A stretch of DNA of 64,000 bases from Fragum whitleyi (GCA_948146395.1 OX411547.1:54675566-54739565); one strand, 5' to 3'; counted from the stretch's first letter, positions 36,061-46,541 are shown. The notes: generated by a model not told the origin, from the sequence alone. Numbers and translations are program-made.

Positions 36061-36159
36061 TGTGACAATTTGGCACCTTGTTGTGATTAAAATACAATGC
36101 CTTTGTCTGACCAAGAATCATCACCCGTCCCTCCATATTCCATTTAGAACTGATAACAG

Positions 36160-36315
36160 CCAGTTTTTCTATTTAAGTCAAAAGTATCGCGTAGGACGCC
36201 ATAATTGGTGTCCTACGTTTTGGAACTTGTTTGATGACACCCGATATTTGTCTTAAAAGGCCCTAGGACGTTTTTAAGACAAAATACGTGCTTAACAGTT
36301 TACTAAAACTGGCCC
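36160..36315. mobile_element. Short MITE-like fragment
   Basis: Contains 'TAGGACGCCATAATTGGTGTCCTA' in two halves as a palindrome, and 'CCCTAGGACGTTTTTAAGAC' with 'TTTACTAAAACTGGCCCC', the last resembling the ends of the 56.2 kb MITE. Confidence 0.45.
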
Positions 36316-36904
36316 CTATTTGAAATAACAAAGTTTAGCTGGTCAGTTTATATTTTGAACAACTTTGCATATCTTAGTTCTTAACAAGAATAGCTTTTGC
36401 CAGAATTTCTTTTCTTTCAAAGGATTCATAATATTGAATCACAGAGAGATGATTGTATGAAAGAATGAAAACCAATTTATGTCTCAAAATATCAATATTG
36501 TAAAAACTTGGTATTAGAAAACACGGGAAAATGTAGCATAGGCAGGAATTGGCAGGAGAGTGTACTGAACGGAAATCCAAAAAGCGTGAGATAAGGGTAC
36601 TTAGTACCTATATACTGATAGAGTAAAGAAACTAGTCACGAAAAACACTTTTTTCTCCTATCAACATTCATTTGCCGTCATAATGTTTGTTTCCTCATCA
36701 CGAAGTTGCTTTAGAAAGCATATAACTTTTACTGTATGGCACATAACGTTTACCTATGTTTAGTCAGAGGATAGTAAAAACGCCAGTAGTTTTGCGTTTC
36801 TTTGATCTTTCAGTATAGTCAGGGAGCGTGACAACAAGGCAATCCTTGGTCTCGGTTTATCTGTTTTATACTCGACTTAAGTCTGTTTGTAAACATTCGA
36901 GAAG

Positions 36905-38030
36905 CATTGTTTATGGGGTTGTCACACCACAGCGTATGGCACTAGCGTATTCTAGCGTTGGTTCATACGCTCGCATACGCTGATGTACGCCAGGCGTTCG
37001 TTACTCATAAGTCGCGTACGTTACAAGCACGCTGGTATGCGTTATTATACGCAGAAGTACAAAGATATTTTTGTAGTCCGTTTGACTTCTATATGGACCA
37101 ACATTTCGCTGAAAATCTCAGAATCGAATTAATGAAAAATATAATTTTTTTTTTGCTTAATATTTTTTCATCTAATACCACGACGAATTGAGGGTTTTTT
37201 TGTGTGTGTAAAATAATGATTTTATCCGTCCGTCTACATGTTAACTTTCAGCCTTTCATACCTAATTTTATGTGTTGTATATTCATAAATAGCTCTGATT
37301 TGCTTAGGGGCCAATTCAAAAGTGTAACATCTTAAGTGAGTCGTTTTAGTATAAAATCGAGCATTTTATCAAGATTAAGTTTGTCGTAAATTTTTACTTT
37401 CTTTTGATACCAAATCTGAATATATTGTCTCTTTATTTAAAATCGTTTGACCAGATAACAGATCATTTTTTATACATCCCGAGATGAACCCCATATTCAC
37501 ATATTTAGACCAATAAAAAAGCATAATTTAACGAAGTCGTTGGGAATTTCTCGAGGAAAACCTAACAAGGAGATTCATAACGTTACAAATCACGTGATAT
37601 TTTAAGCTTATATGTCATGAACGTCGATATGCTAATAAGCATGTCCAAATAAGGAATTATAGACATTTTTCCTTTCAAATGTTTAGTATGAAACCACGTG
37701 TATTTAATATATCTTTACAGTTTCTTAATATTTAATAGATAGACAAAATCATTATTTTGAAATCATTTTATTTTCAAAAAATATTTTTTGGAATGGTATT
37801 AAGCTTAAATAAAGATTTTACCACATACAAATCCTTCATTCAAACGCAATTTTATGTAATTGTTGAAAAGGTTTGTCCATATAGAAGTCAAACGGATTAT
37901 AACATGTTAAATGTTCAGCGTATGTCAGCGTACAAAATACGTATACGCTAGTCAAACGGTATGGATACGGTACATACGCTAGAGGTACGTTACTCATAAG
38001 TCAAGTACGCTTGTCATACACTGTCAAAGA
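36905..38030. mobile_element. GCGTAYACGC-rich element containing E2
   Basis: 36920-37065 and 37910-38030 share TACGC/GCGTA-rich sequence, including a direct copy of 'CGTTACTCATAAGTC' on both sides of E2. It looks like one older repeat interrupted by E2. Confidence 0.5.
37074..37901 (+). mobile_element. Family E non-autonomous DNA transposon, copy E2
   Basis: Same ends and interior as E1 (TAGTCCGTTTGACTTCTATA ... AAGTCAAACGGATTA), including 'AAACCACGTGT' and 'TCGATATGCTAAT'. No coding capacity. Confidence 0.8.
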
Positions 38031-38099
38031 ATTATCATTTAAGCTAAATTTCAGGTAATACTACTCTGTGGTGGTAATACTTCTTTGTTGGGTCCCGGG

Positions 38100-38565
38100 G
38101 GTCCTTTGAGTCTGTTCTATCCCATCAGCGGGAGGAAAACAGCTTTCTACCCCCCCCCCCCTGAAAAGTTATAGCTCTAATGACAGAAGAGCATTGGCAA
38201 TGGCGCGTTATTGTCCGCCCGTCTACCGTTGCGTCTGTCTGCCCTAGCATAGATCTATCTCGTAAAAAAGCCAACAGTATTATTTTAAAATTCTCTGCGA
38301 ACTTTTACGGAATAAATGTGTAATCGCAAGGATCTATCCTTTTATGATTGTGCTTGGTCCTTAAGCATTATTGGAAAGCTTTATATAACCTGGACAAATA
38401 GCATTACTTTTTTCATGCACTTATCATAAAGAAAGCTTTTGTCATCATCTACTTTAATAACGCCATTTACCACGTATCCGTAAAATGTATTGTCAGACAA
38501 GTAGCTATGAAGCAAAAATCAAGTTGTTTGGGGGCTTAAGCCTAAACTAGAGTTTATTGTAACGA
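38100..38565. other. Intronic stretch with no clear feature
   Basis: A C-run near 38150 and generic AT-rich sequence only. Confidence 0.4.
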
Positions 38566-38568
38566 CTA

Positions 38569-38686
38569 TTAAGGTAGTGGACCCGTAATATTTCCCTAAT
38601 GATTTTCATTTCGAAACATCGGTCAACATTGTGAGAGACCATGAGTTCCTAAATGTTGCGGAACTATTACGGGTCTACTACCTTAA
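38569..38686. mobile_element. MITE G copy G1, 118 bp
   Basis: TTAAGGTAGTGGACCCGTAA at the left is complementary to the right end ...TTACGGGTCTACTACCTTAA with one difference. It lies 127 nt upstream of exon 7. Confidence 0.8.
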
Positions 38687-38813
38687 GTCGCCTTTATCCG
38701 ATAATATCTTAAGGAAAACTGGATCAATGACGAGTGATTTGATTGGTCAATCAATTGTCTTTTTTGCGGCAGCGATTTGTTAATTCAGTCCTTTTTTGTT
38801 TTGACTTTTTAAG

Positions 38814-38892
38814 TGGATGCTACGATTGGCCTTTTACGTGTGACATATCAGATTGTTGGGACGTCTTTTATTGCTGATCTCCTTACAGATGG
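38814..38892 (+). CDS. Exon 7: ZP-C-like strand leading into the GCP turn
   Basis: A 79-bp exon after a strong pyrimidine tract ending 'TTTTTAAG'. In phase 1 it reads (L)DATIGLLRVTYQIVG, then TSFIADLLTDG, and ends two bases into a codon before GTAAGTA (38893). The other two frames hit stops. The 'LLTDG' joined to the next exon's CP matches the ZP-C turn, but the cysteine normally found about 15-20 residues earlier is absent. A family C element begins at the donor's TA (38898). Confidence 0.58.
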
Positions 38893-38899
38893 GTAAGTA

Positions 38900-39668
38900 G
38901 TTAATATCATCGTGAAATTGACAAGATGGATGATTTTGGAATGAAATTAAATGAATGAGTGAGTTTTGAGTGAAATTAAAGGGAGATAATGCAATATCGC
39001 TAATTTTGTTCAGAGTGAACAAAATAAGCGGAATTGATTACCTCTCTTTAATAATATATGCATACAAATTCTCTATATTCTATACTGAAATGCCTTGGTA
39101 TACCATGCCTTTAATATCGAAGAATACGTTCAGACATGCTACAAACCTTAAGTATATTACACAACTACGACTAAACAACCAAACAAGACCTTCTCATAAA
39201 AAAAATCTAAACCAGAACCAGAGAAAATTATCTAAAACTATGCAAGCAGTACTCAAGGACCGAAATAAGAGAAGAACATACATGGAACAACTTACGTAAA
39301 ATCTTGTGAAAGAACCGAGTATGAACTCCCTAAACAAACATTGGCGCCAACACTCTCACATGTTTAAACGAAACTGTTACAATAATGAAGACAGAAGAAC
39401 ACAAATAGATGGGCCAATTGAAGCCATAGTCTTACATATGGCATACTATAAGCTACAATTCCAATAATGCCAGTGAAGTCGTGATTTTTTCCAGCTATTG
39501 TAACTATTCTATTACTATAACTATTGTAGCTATTGGATAAAGATGTTATATTTTTTGAATGATTTGGGAGGGTTTAAGAATGGTTTGATTGAGTGTTTGG
39601 AATTGATGAATGGAACGTTGTTTGAGCGATTGAGAAAGATGAGAGTCAATTACACGATGTTCTCGATT
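38900..39668 (+). mobile_element. Family C MITE C19, starting at the exon 7 donor and carrying ~350 bp of foreign sequence
   Basis: GTTAATATCATCGTGAAATT starts right after GTAAGTA of the exon 7 donor. The central palindrome (38980-39050) is intact; the second half resumes near 39455 and ends 'AATTACACGATGTTCTCGAT'. Between 39085 and 39445 is unrelated sequence with an unrecognised 69-codon frame. Confidence 0.7.
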
Positions 39669-40489
39669 TCTGATCTGTCGAATATTTACTTCCTGTTTAC
39701 AAAATAATTAATTTCAGACTTAACGTGGTACTAGGGGAAATTCTCGCATCTTTGCATGATCTAGGAAACATCTTTATGAAAATTGATATGATGTGTGTTG
39801 ATTTCCACTATTCGATTTTCTAGCTCAATGAAATGGTTCTCTATTTTGGATGTTTCTTCTTCACACAGGATCCACCAACATATCCGTTTACTTCGGGAAG
39901 TACATCGCCTACATTAACTAATAAGCCACATATCCAGTTATTGTCATTCTAATCACCAGAAACACAATCTCTTTTCGCTGGCCTGGTGAGGGTGTATGAT
40001 TAAACACTCAGCTTGGGCTAAGGGTCCAATATTTTCCAGTTCAGAATTCTACTGATTCATTGCTAGGTCTACATCTGCGTGATGCTCATATTGCATCTGT
40101 CCATTTATGAAGTCGAATGTCTCTGTTCTTTTTTTATTCGATGCAACTTGTGATGTTTTTAACTTTTAAACTGCTCTATCATGTGTTTCCCTTTCTTTGT
40201 CACTATGACTTCCCATTTTGGAAAACAAATAATTGCTTCCCGAGAATTCCAATGCATTTACTTATGCACACCTACCGTAATAGTTACTACGCTTGCCATT
40301 TCCATTTAAGCAAATAATAATTACTTCATATCAGCAGGAATTATACCCTGCTTAATCAACATGTCCCGTGTGTCGGTTGCAAGCAATTTATCCAAAGACA
40401 ATATTACAATATATCCCATATTGAAATCACCTTTAGAAACAGGTCTCCTAAACACCTTCCTACCGAGTTCTGAATAACAAACAGTTAAT

Positions 40490-41290
40490 AGTGTTCCCGG
40501 CGTGGTTAAGCATTTTAGCAATTTTAGTATATTTTTTATTTTGTATTTATATTTCTTTTTTTAAAAAAAATACACATTGATTGTTCATAAGACCCTTGTT
40601 TCTTACTTATTCGAATCGTGATGTCCTCTGATACATTATCTACTCTTCTTCCAGAAATATTGAGTGCATTATCGTCTGTTGTTCGTTAATAAAGACACGA
40701 TGCGTAGTTTGGCAGTTAGATACTTTTCCAAGGTCGTATTAGTAAAGTATATATTTGTATATATATTTTATATCATATATATATTATATATTTTTATAAT
40801 ATATTTGTTTCCTTCTTTCTCTTTGAAGTCAAAGCAAAGAAATTATTAATCTCACCCCATTGCTGATATGCTCTCATTCCTTGACAGAAAAGCTAATTTG
40901 GAACCACCTTCTATTTTCATCTCTACCTTTTCTATTATTGGATTGTAATACGTTTCAGTGCTTGGTTTTTTCTGGGTCTTCGAATTACATCAAAATACCT
41001 TTCATACTTCGTGCAGGGACATTCAAGTTGATGTTTGATAAGGTATCAGCTTTATTCTTAGTTATCTTTATGTGTCGTAATATGCGGTCGTAGAAGAATG
41101 TCATTTTCCCATCATATTGTTGTGTTTTTTGTCTGACAAGTTCTGTGTCGGACACCATATCGAATCCCAAACATATATTCTTAATGATGTAGGTAAATGT
41201 AGCATCTGTTGTTTTAATCACTTTGTAACAATCAGTAAAAGTAAGTTCATATTCCGATCTGTCACCTAGACCTGCTGGGTAAAATGGCAT
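40490..41290 (-). pseudogene. Decayed structural-type gene of a virus-like element
   Basis: The first 101 codons are open (YELTFTDCYKVIKTTDA, then NICLGFDMVSDTELVRQ and NVPARSMKGILM). Further pieces in other frames (YYNPIIEKVEMKIEG; NALNISGRRVDNVSED) show that the gene continued, with several shifts and stops. The family is recognised from these phrases as one found in many copies in cnidarian and mollusc genomes; its exact role is unknown to me. Confidence 0.45.
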
Positions 41291-41438
41291 ATGCGTTTAT
41301 AAAAGTTCAAAAGCAAGTGGGATGAAAAATCTGTTTTGTATGCATTTGCTCTGGTTTGGTCTTCTTTGACTAAAGAAGCATTAACTTAACAAACTCGGTG
41401 TTTTAACATAACATGATAATACAGAAGATAAGGATACA

Positions 41439-41935
41439 ATGAAAAAGATTCAATTAAGAAATTCTGATTTAGAATTAGAGTGGAGTGAAAGGTTTGGAGT
41501 GATAAATGGTAAGAAAGAAAAACTGAGAAGTTAGTTTTATAGGATTAAGGAGACCATAAATAAGATTTTGAAAGACGACACAACTCTTCGTCAGATTATT
41601 CAGAGAACAAGGTAAAACCATTGTCAGTATTTTGATTGCTTTTGGTATGATTATTGGTGTTAACGCTGAATCTGTGATTCCATCTGGTGGTGCAGCAACT
41701 AATCCACCTCCAAATAAAGTAGGTGAAAGTGTTAGGGACTGAGGAAAACTCTTGCCCAACCTTGGAAATCTATAGGCTTGTCTTGGTGGGAAAGCTGCAA
41801 CCGCATTACCAGGTGTAACTAAAAATGGTTGTCAACTGGTTTGGTGAACATCAATCGGCATTAGTTGTTCTTTTTGTGTGGTTGTTGTATGCAACTGCAT
41901 AGGAGTATTTTAATAAATCTCATAAATAAGTGAAG
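41439..41935 (+). pseudogene. Decayed small membrane-protein gene of a virus-like element
   Basis: Broken frames: an early helical part (LRQIIQRTR), a hydrophobic segment (IVSILIAFGMIIG...), a Gly/Pro linker (PSGGAATNPPP), then 'GGKAATALPG' and a last hydrophobic stretch (HQSALVVLFVWLLYATA). At least three shifts or stops. This layout recurs next to the neighbouring minus-strand gene type. Confidence 0.45.
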
Positions 41936-42232
41936 CGACAATGCATACTGCTATGCTGCTGCTTTGTTATTTTATTAACGGTAATATGTGGCATGGCTGG
42001 CTTGCAATAGCATCAAGCAGATATTAATGATGTTTTATTGGGGAATTGGTGACCCGGTCTTTCGGTGGGAAAAGCTTTTTTTGCATAGGTTGTTATCTTA
42101 TAATCTGCAGAACTGACATTGTACTGGCTGTGTTTGCTTTTATGATGTTCTACATTTTGTTTTAGTGCGAAGGGTTGAGCTTTCACACCATTATTCAAAC
42201 CAAGCTTTTGACTATCAGTAGCTACAACAATA

Positions 42233-42574
42233 TTATTGTTTAGTGTTGTATTGTTCAAATTCAAAACTCCATATTGCTAGGAGACATGTACCACCCGATT
42301 CTGTAAACATAGTCAACTTTATTACGGGTATATTACAGTGTGTTTGATATCTCCAAATTTGACTTAGTGAATATACATGGCTATTGATATAATCTTCAAT
42401 CTGCAAGAAACTGTTTTTGTGCATCAAAAGATATTCCTGTAGCGAGTATATCTGTTCACGTTTGAGATTGTGAACCAAGTATAGCCCAGTGAAAATTCTT
42501 ATAGGTTCCTTAATCCGTTCAACACCTGCTCTTGTTGAGCCTTTTGGTGTATCGAGGAAAAATTTGTTCCACAC
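42233..42574 (-). pseudogene. Unrecognised frame in the virus-like element remnant
   Basis: An open 113-codon minus frame (MWNKFFLDTPKGSTRAGVER...) that does not overlap the better supported pieces. It reads like real old coding sequence (mixed composition, few repeats), but I cannot assign a family. Confidence 0.3.
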
Positions 42575-42816
42575 AACGTCTGCTTATTGAAGGTAATCAG
42601 TGTGACTTTTCTTAGGTGGAAGATTTTCACATCATGAAATACCAGTGTCTTCCGCCTGCTGCTTTAGGTCCAAATTTCATTTTTGATAAACCTAACTCAG
42701 ATGCTGTACTACTTGCAATGTGTTGGGATGAATTATCATGTGTAAGATCTGTTCGTTTGCATGCAGTATGGCTGGTTGTGAAGATGACTCCAAGACTATC
42801 ACCTCTTGGATAAAGT

Positions 42817-43242
42817 TTTTTTCTTTAATGCTTTTCTGTGGTTTATCTAGAAATAACGGTAGATTATCACTTGAAAATCTCACCGCAAAAGCAGTGAAAT
42901 TATCAAAAACTTATACCATGCTTTTGTGCATTTCATCCTATCTGACGTCATCTATGCGGGGCGAAATAAGTGACGTCACAATGAACGTTGCATAGTAATT
43001 ACGCGCAAAATGACGCGCTTTACGAAAATATGTCCTAGAAACTTCACATTTTGTCTCATTTTTGCATTAAGGAAATAGAATAATCGTTTGTTTTTCATGT
43101 AAGATCGATTAATATTTCATTTCATGAACGACAAAAGTTTTATTTTCACTCGTGGCTCTTCCACTCGTGAAAATATAGCTTTTGTTGTTCACTCAATGAA
43201 ATATAAATCGACCTTACACTGAAACAAACGATTATCCTCTAT
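42817..43242 (+). mobile_element. Family A element A2, full length
   Basis: Runs from 'CTTTAATGCTTTTCTGTGG' to 'GATTATCCTCTAT', near-identical to A1, with TGACGTCAC at 42971 and the long terminal hairpin. It is followed by 'GTCTCCAG', an acceptor-like string, but no exon follows. Confidence 0.85.
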
Positions 43243-43402
43243 GTCTCCAGTCTGCCTTAGGGTCTCAATCAAACCCTTTGCATAAAATTTCATAACCTCC
43301 ATGGCCAAAACTGTTGTTAAAAGCATTCCAACTTTTATCTTGCGGTAAGACAATGTCTAATTCAAATAATATTCGTCTTGTATGATAGTGAAAACAGTGT
43401 GG

Positions 43403-43580
43403 TGTCCGTGGTCCAGGGGTAGAGCGTCGGCCTCTTGACCCGAGGGTCCTGAGTTCGATTCCAGGGGGCGGCTATCGATCTTGGTTCTTTTATTGGCTCA
43501 AACATTCGGCGCGAGTACTGGTGAATGTTTCCCAATCGATGTTAAATAAATAGGTTTAAACCAAAACCTAGTAAACAAGG
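43403..43580 (+). mobile_element. tRNA-derived SINE S4 head
   Basis: 'TGGTCCAGGGGTAGAGCG' (A box region) and 'GAGTTCGATTCCAGG' (B box) in a tRNA-like fold with a CCTCTTGACCCGAGG anticodon arm; the following body differs from S1-S3. Confidence 0.6.
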
Positions 43581-44603
43581 AATAAGAATAGTAAGAATTC
43601 GTTATAAATTGTCAAGTCACTTTATTAGGACCATCTGAGTCCAAACCGAAATTTTTGTTTGAATTTTAAAAAAACAACAACCGATGAAGGAATAAACTCA
43701 TTAATCCAGTCATTTAAGGCTTCAACAACTTTCTTAACTTTTGTTTAAAAATCTTTAAATCTACTAAGTCTTATTAAATTGAAAAGCAATACCCGGTAAT
43801 TACAGAACAAATTGCCATGAACCACCCGTAAGCCATTATCAAACATATATATTGTCATTGGGGGCGAAGTTTTTAGACATATATTGAATAAACTGTGGTT
43901 ACGAAGTTTATGTCTCCCTCTGAGAGAATGTTAAATGACATACATGTATATGTATTTTGTCAATGCACGCACCCGCACTCCTACACTCAAACACACCAAA
44001 ATGCTTTAAACCACAAAATAACGATTCGAATAAATATAAAAGAAAATACTTAGGAAAATTGTTAACTGTTGAAACCTCTTTTGTATTTACTTTTACTATC
44101 TACTTATGTTACATTGATGATGTTGGTCTTTACTAGCAATTTTATTGCCATGGCTAACTGAATAACTATTGTTGTATCATTTGTTTGCTGCGGGTGGCCA
44201 TGACACCGTAACTACAACCAGAACAACAGGCTGTGCATGCGGTGTTATAGAGGATCGTCAGCTTAAAATAATATCCGAATTATCAACGAATCAACACTAG
44301 AATCTCAATATACACTATGATCATCACTGTGGTGTTGGTAGACACTCTAGGAATCTTGTTTTGAGAACTAGAATGAGTATCAACAACAAATAGTTCACTT
44401 TAGAAATTTTAATGAACAGAAACAACACCTTCATTTAATCCATATAAAAATTATATTGCTACTTACAATATGAAACTACTAATTCGATATTGAAAGGAGT
44501 ATAGAGGGATGCCAGCAACCCTCGCTTAATTGTGACGGTGGAAATTAAAGCATAGTTAAAAGAAAGGAGTAAGTAAAAAACTGAAATGTCAACAATAAAT
44601 TAT
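43581..44603. other. Intronic stretch with no clear feature
   Basis: AT-rich; no coding, RNA or structured repeat recognised. Confidence 0.4.
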
Positions 44604-44735
44604 GTCGCGGATGTGATGATGTGAGAAACGTAAGGAAATCTTGGGTAGGTGCACCGACCTTGCGACAAAAAACGCAATAGTTTTTAACGTGGCGTTTAAC
44701 ACTACACAAGGAAATCAATCAAATCCTATTCCAAT
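44604..44735 (+). mobile_element. SINE 3' tail fragment
   Basis: 'TAGGTGCACCGACCTTGCG', 'ACGTGGCGTTTAACACTACA' and 'AAGGAAATCAATCAAATCC' match the ending style of molluscan SINEs, without a nearby head. Confidence 0.5.
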
Positions 44736-44811
44736 GAACATTAAATTAAATTTACAGTAGCGTCGTAAAAAATGAGAATCCGACTCCTTAATCATAGAGT
44801 TTTAATTCTGT

Positions 44812-45060
44812 TTGTTTGAATGGGGTTTTACGCCGCCTTTAACAATCTTTTTGTTATAGCGCCGCTGCTGGAGCACCTGAAAATGGTTCCTGGTATTTCT
44901 AACCCCTATATTACCATTACATCTTTCCCTAGCCTAAAGCTGCTATCCCAAAAAGTGAACGATTATCAACCCATTGGTTGGAGATAATGACGAGTTCAGC
45001 CGTCGGGGATCGAACCCAGGACCTGAAGATTGACGCTACCACTTCGCTATGACGGCTGCG
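44812..45060 (-). mobile_element. tRNA-derived SINE S3
   Basis: Minus strand: a tRNA-like head (45058-44996, CAGCCGTCATAGCGAAGTGG; B box GGGTTCGATCCCC), body, and tail 'GGCGTAAAACCCCATTC' reading leftwards. Same family as S2. Confidence 0.75.
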
Positions 45061-45180
45061 TCATAAAGTTATGTTGAGCCTGTTTCCAACCGAAGACAAA
45101 GTTGATGTGACCTACCTGCGTATTGAAATTGCTAAACTATTTTCTAATTTTGATGAATCAATATCATTCTTTATAATATG

Positions 45181-45582
45181 ACCTACGTCGCCGGAGTGAA
45201 ATAACTCCGTTGAATATTTTTGATATTACACGGGTGTTATTTCACTAGTGGAATAACTATGCAAATGAGCTCAGAGCGAATAGCAACGCTAATTTGTAAC
45301 GCGAAAATGACGTCATAATTTATGTTTTGTGACGTCATTTTAAAACGTTATAAGTTTCGCGGAAAATTGTAACGTTGAATTACAAGAATTTTGACGATTT
45401 TCGCTAAAATTTGGGTCATATTGTAAACAGAATATAAAATTTGGGCTCATAAAATACAGAATTTATTAAACTCGTCATCTTTAAACAGATTAAAAACTCG
45501 GCACAGCCTCGTTATTATCTGTTTATAGATGACTCGTTTAATAAATTCGGTATTCAATGACCACTCATTCAATATCCTCTAT
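45181..45582 (+). mobile_element. Family B element B2, abutting exon 8's acceptor
   Basis: Near-identical to B1 from 'ACCTACGTCGCCGGAG' to 'CAATATCCTCTAT', with the terminal hairpin (GAATTTATTAAACTCGTCAT versus ATGACTCGTTTAATAAATTC). The exon 8 AG follows 4 nt later; the element's TTTA end supplies the A of the AG. Confidence 0.85.
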
Positions 45583-45586
45583 TTAG

Positions 45587-45708
45587 GTGTCCCAATACAA
45601 CTCGCGTAACTGAGCAAGCGATCGAGGGAGTGCCAAATGGTGAAGCGCCATATAAAATAACTTATAAATTTGCAGCCACTATTATCAACGTTGGATCAAA
45701 CCCTTCAT
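45587..45708 (+). CDS. Exon 8: ZP-C-like core
   Basis: A 122-bp exon. It completes G201, then begins CPNTTRVTEQAIEGVPNGE and continues APYKITYKFAATIINVG, ending one base into a serine codon before GTGAGTA (45709). The 'GCP...' followed some 25 residues later by 'YKITYKFAA' is the ordering seen in ZP-C modules. The acceptor AG lies 4 nt after the CTCTAT terminus of B2, the closest spacing in the gene. A degenerate family C copy begins at the donor's TA. Confidence 0.66.
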
Positions 45709-45715
45709 GTGAGTA

Positions 45716-46096
45716 GTTAGTTACATGTAGTACAATTAAAAAAGCTTGAATTAAACCGTCATTCCAATCAAAAACATTCTTTATCATTCACTTGGCGTTC
45801 AACTCATTATTCCAAACACTCAAATCGAGCAAACCACTCCGAAATCATTAGAACATATTTCAGAATCATTCAAAGTGATCAACTTTTGATTTAACTCTAT
45901 CAAATTTTTCTTCGATTTTATTGGCTGGTGTTGATTTAAAAGGTTCTGATTGGACACGTATATATCTAAATGGGGGTATTTAATATCGCTAATTGATTAC
46001 CTACTTTTTTTCGTTCAAAATAAGCTCCACACACTCATTTATTTTTATTCCAAGATCATTCCGATATCAATCATCTTGACAATTTCTCGACGTTAC
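45716..46096 (-). mobile_element. Family C MITE C20, degenerate, starting at the exon 8 donor
   Basis: GTTAGTTACATG follows GTGAGTA of the donor at the same offset as in C19. CATTC-type blocks, a deleted palindrome (45976-46015) and 'GACAATTTCTCGACGTTAC' end confirm the family. Confidence 0.65.
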
Positions 46097-46106
46097 AAAT
46101 TGCTTA

Positions 46107-46541
46107 CAGTTAGTTACATCGTGAAATTGAAATTCAACTCAATCAAACTCACTTTAAATCATTCACTGAACGCTCTATTCATTCATTCCAAACACTCACT
46201 CAAATCATTCAAAAACGCTCAAACCAATTGAAAAATAAAGAATCAACAAAGTCATTCAAAAAAAATTTGGAAAGAGAAAATCCGCGATTTCACCAATATA
46301 ATTTAAATTGCAAGCGCCTAATAGGCTCTATAAGAAATAGGAAGCTATTTAAAGAAGTTGTATGCATATATCATTAAAGGGAGGTAAACAATATCGTTAA
46401 ATTTGTTCATCCTGAACACAATTGAACACGATGTTGGATTACCTCCCATTTAATTCACTCAAAACTTGCTCCACAAATCCATTCAATTTCATTCCAAAAT
46501 CATTCAAAATTCTTTCACCTTGTCTATTTCTTGATGTAGTA
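46107..46541 (-). mobile_element. Family C MITE C21, full length
   Basis: TA, CAGTTAGTTACATCGTGAAA to 'TATTTCTTGATGTAGTA'. Central palindrome 46378-46446 with a worn right arm. Confidence 0.8.

Larger units (their letters stand above)
40321..42600. mobile_element. Remnant of a large virus-like DNA transposon (Polinton-type genes suspected)
   Basis: Decayed genes on both strands lie together: a minus-strand gene (pieces from 41290 down to about 40490), a plus-strand membrane-protein gene (41439-41935) and another minus-strand piece (42233-42574). The first two resemble proteins I associate with large virus-like transposons of aquatic invertebrates. Borders were not found. Only the broken state is described. 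Confidence 0.4.

Noticed and set aside
38789..38880. Alternative exon 7 acceptor at 'AATTCAG' giving a cysteine-rich reading
   Set aside because: That frame meets a stop before the donor; only the acceptor at 38813 gives an open exon.
39869..39947. Possible exon after 'CTTCTTCACACAG' reading DPPTYPFTSGSTSP
   Set aside because: The open frame needs phase 0, but exon 7 ends in phase 2, and exon 8 already joins exon 7 in the right phase with a matching GCP motif.
43243..43290. An exon after A2's 'GTCTCCAG'
   Set aside because: The following frame closes within about 15 codons in the likely phase, with no donor and no likeness to the gene.
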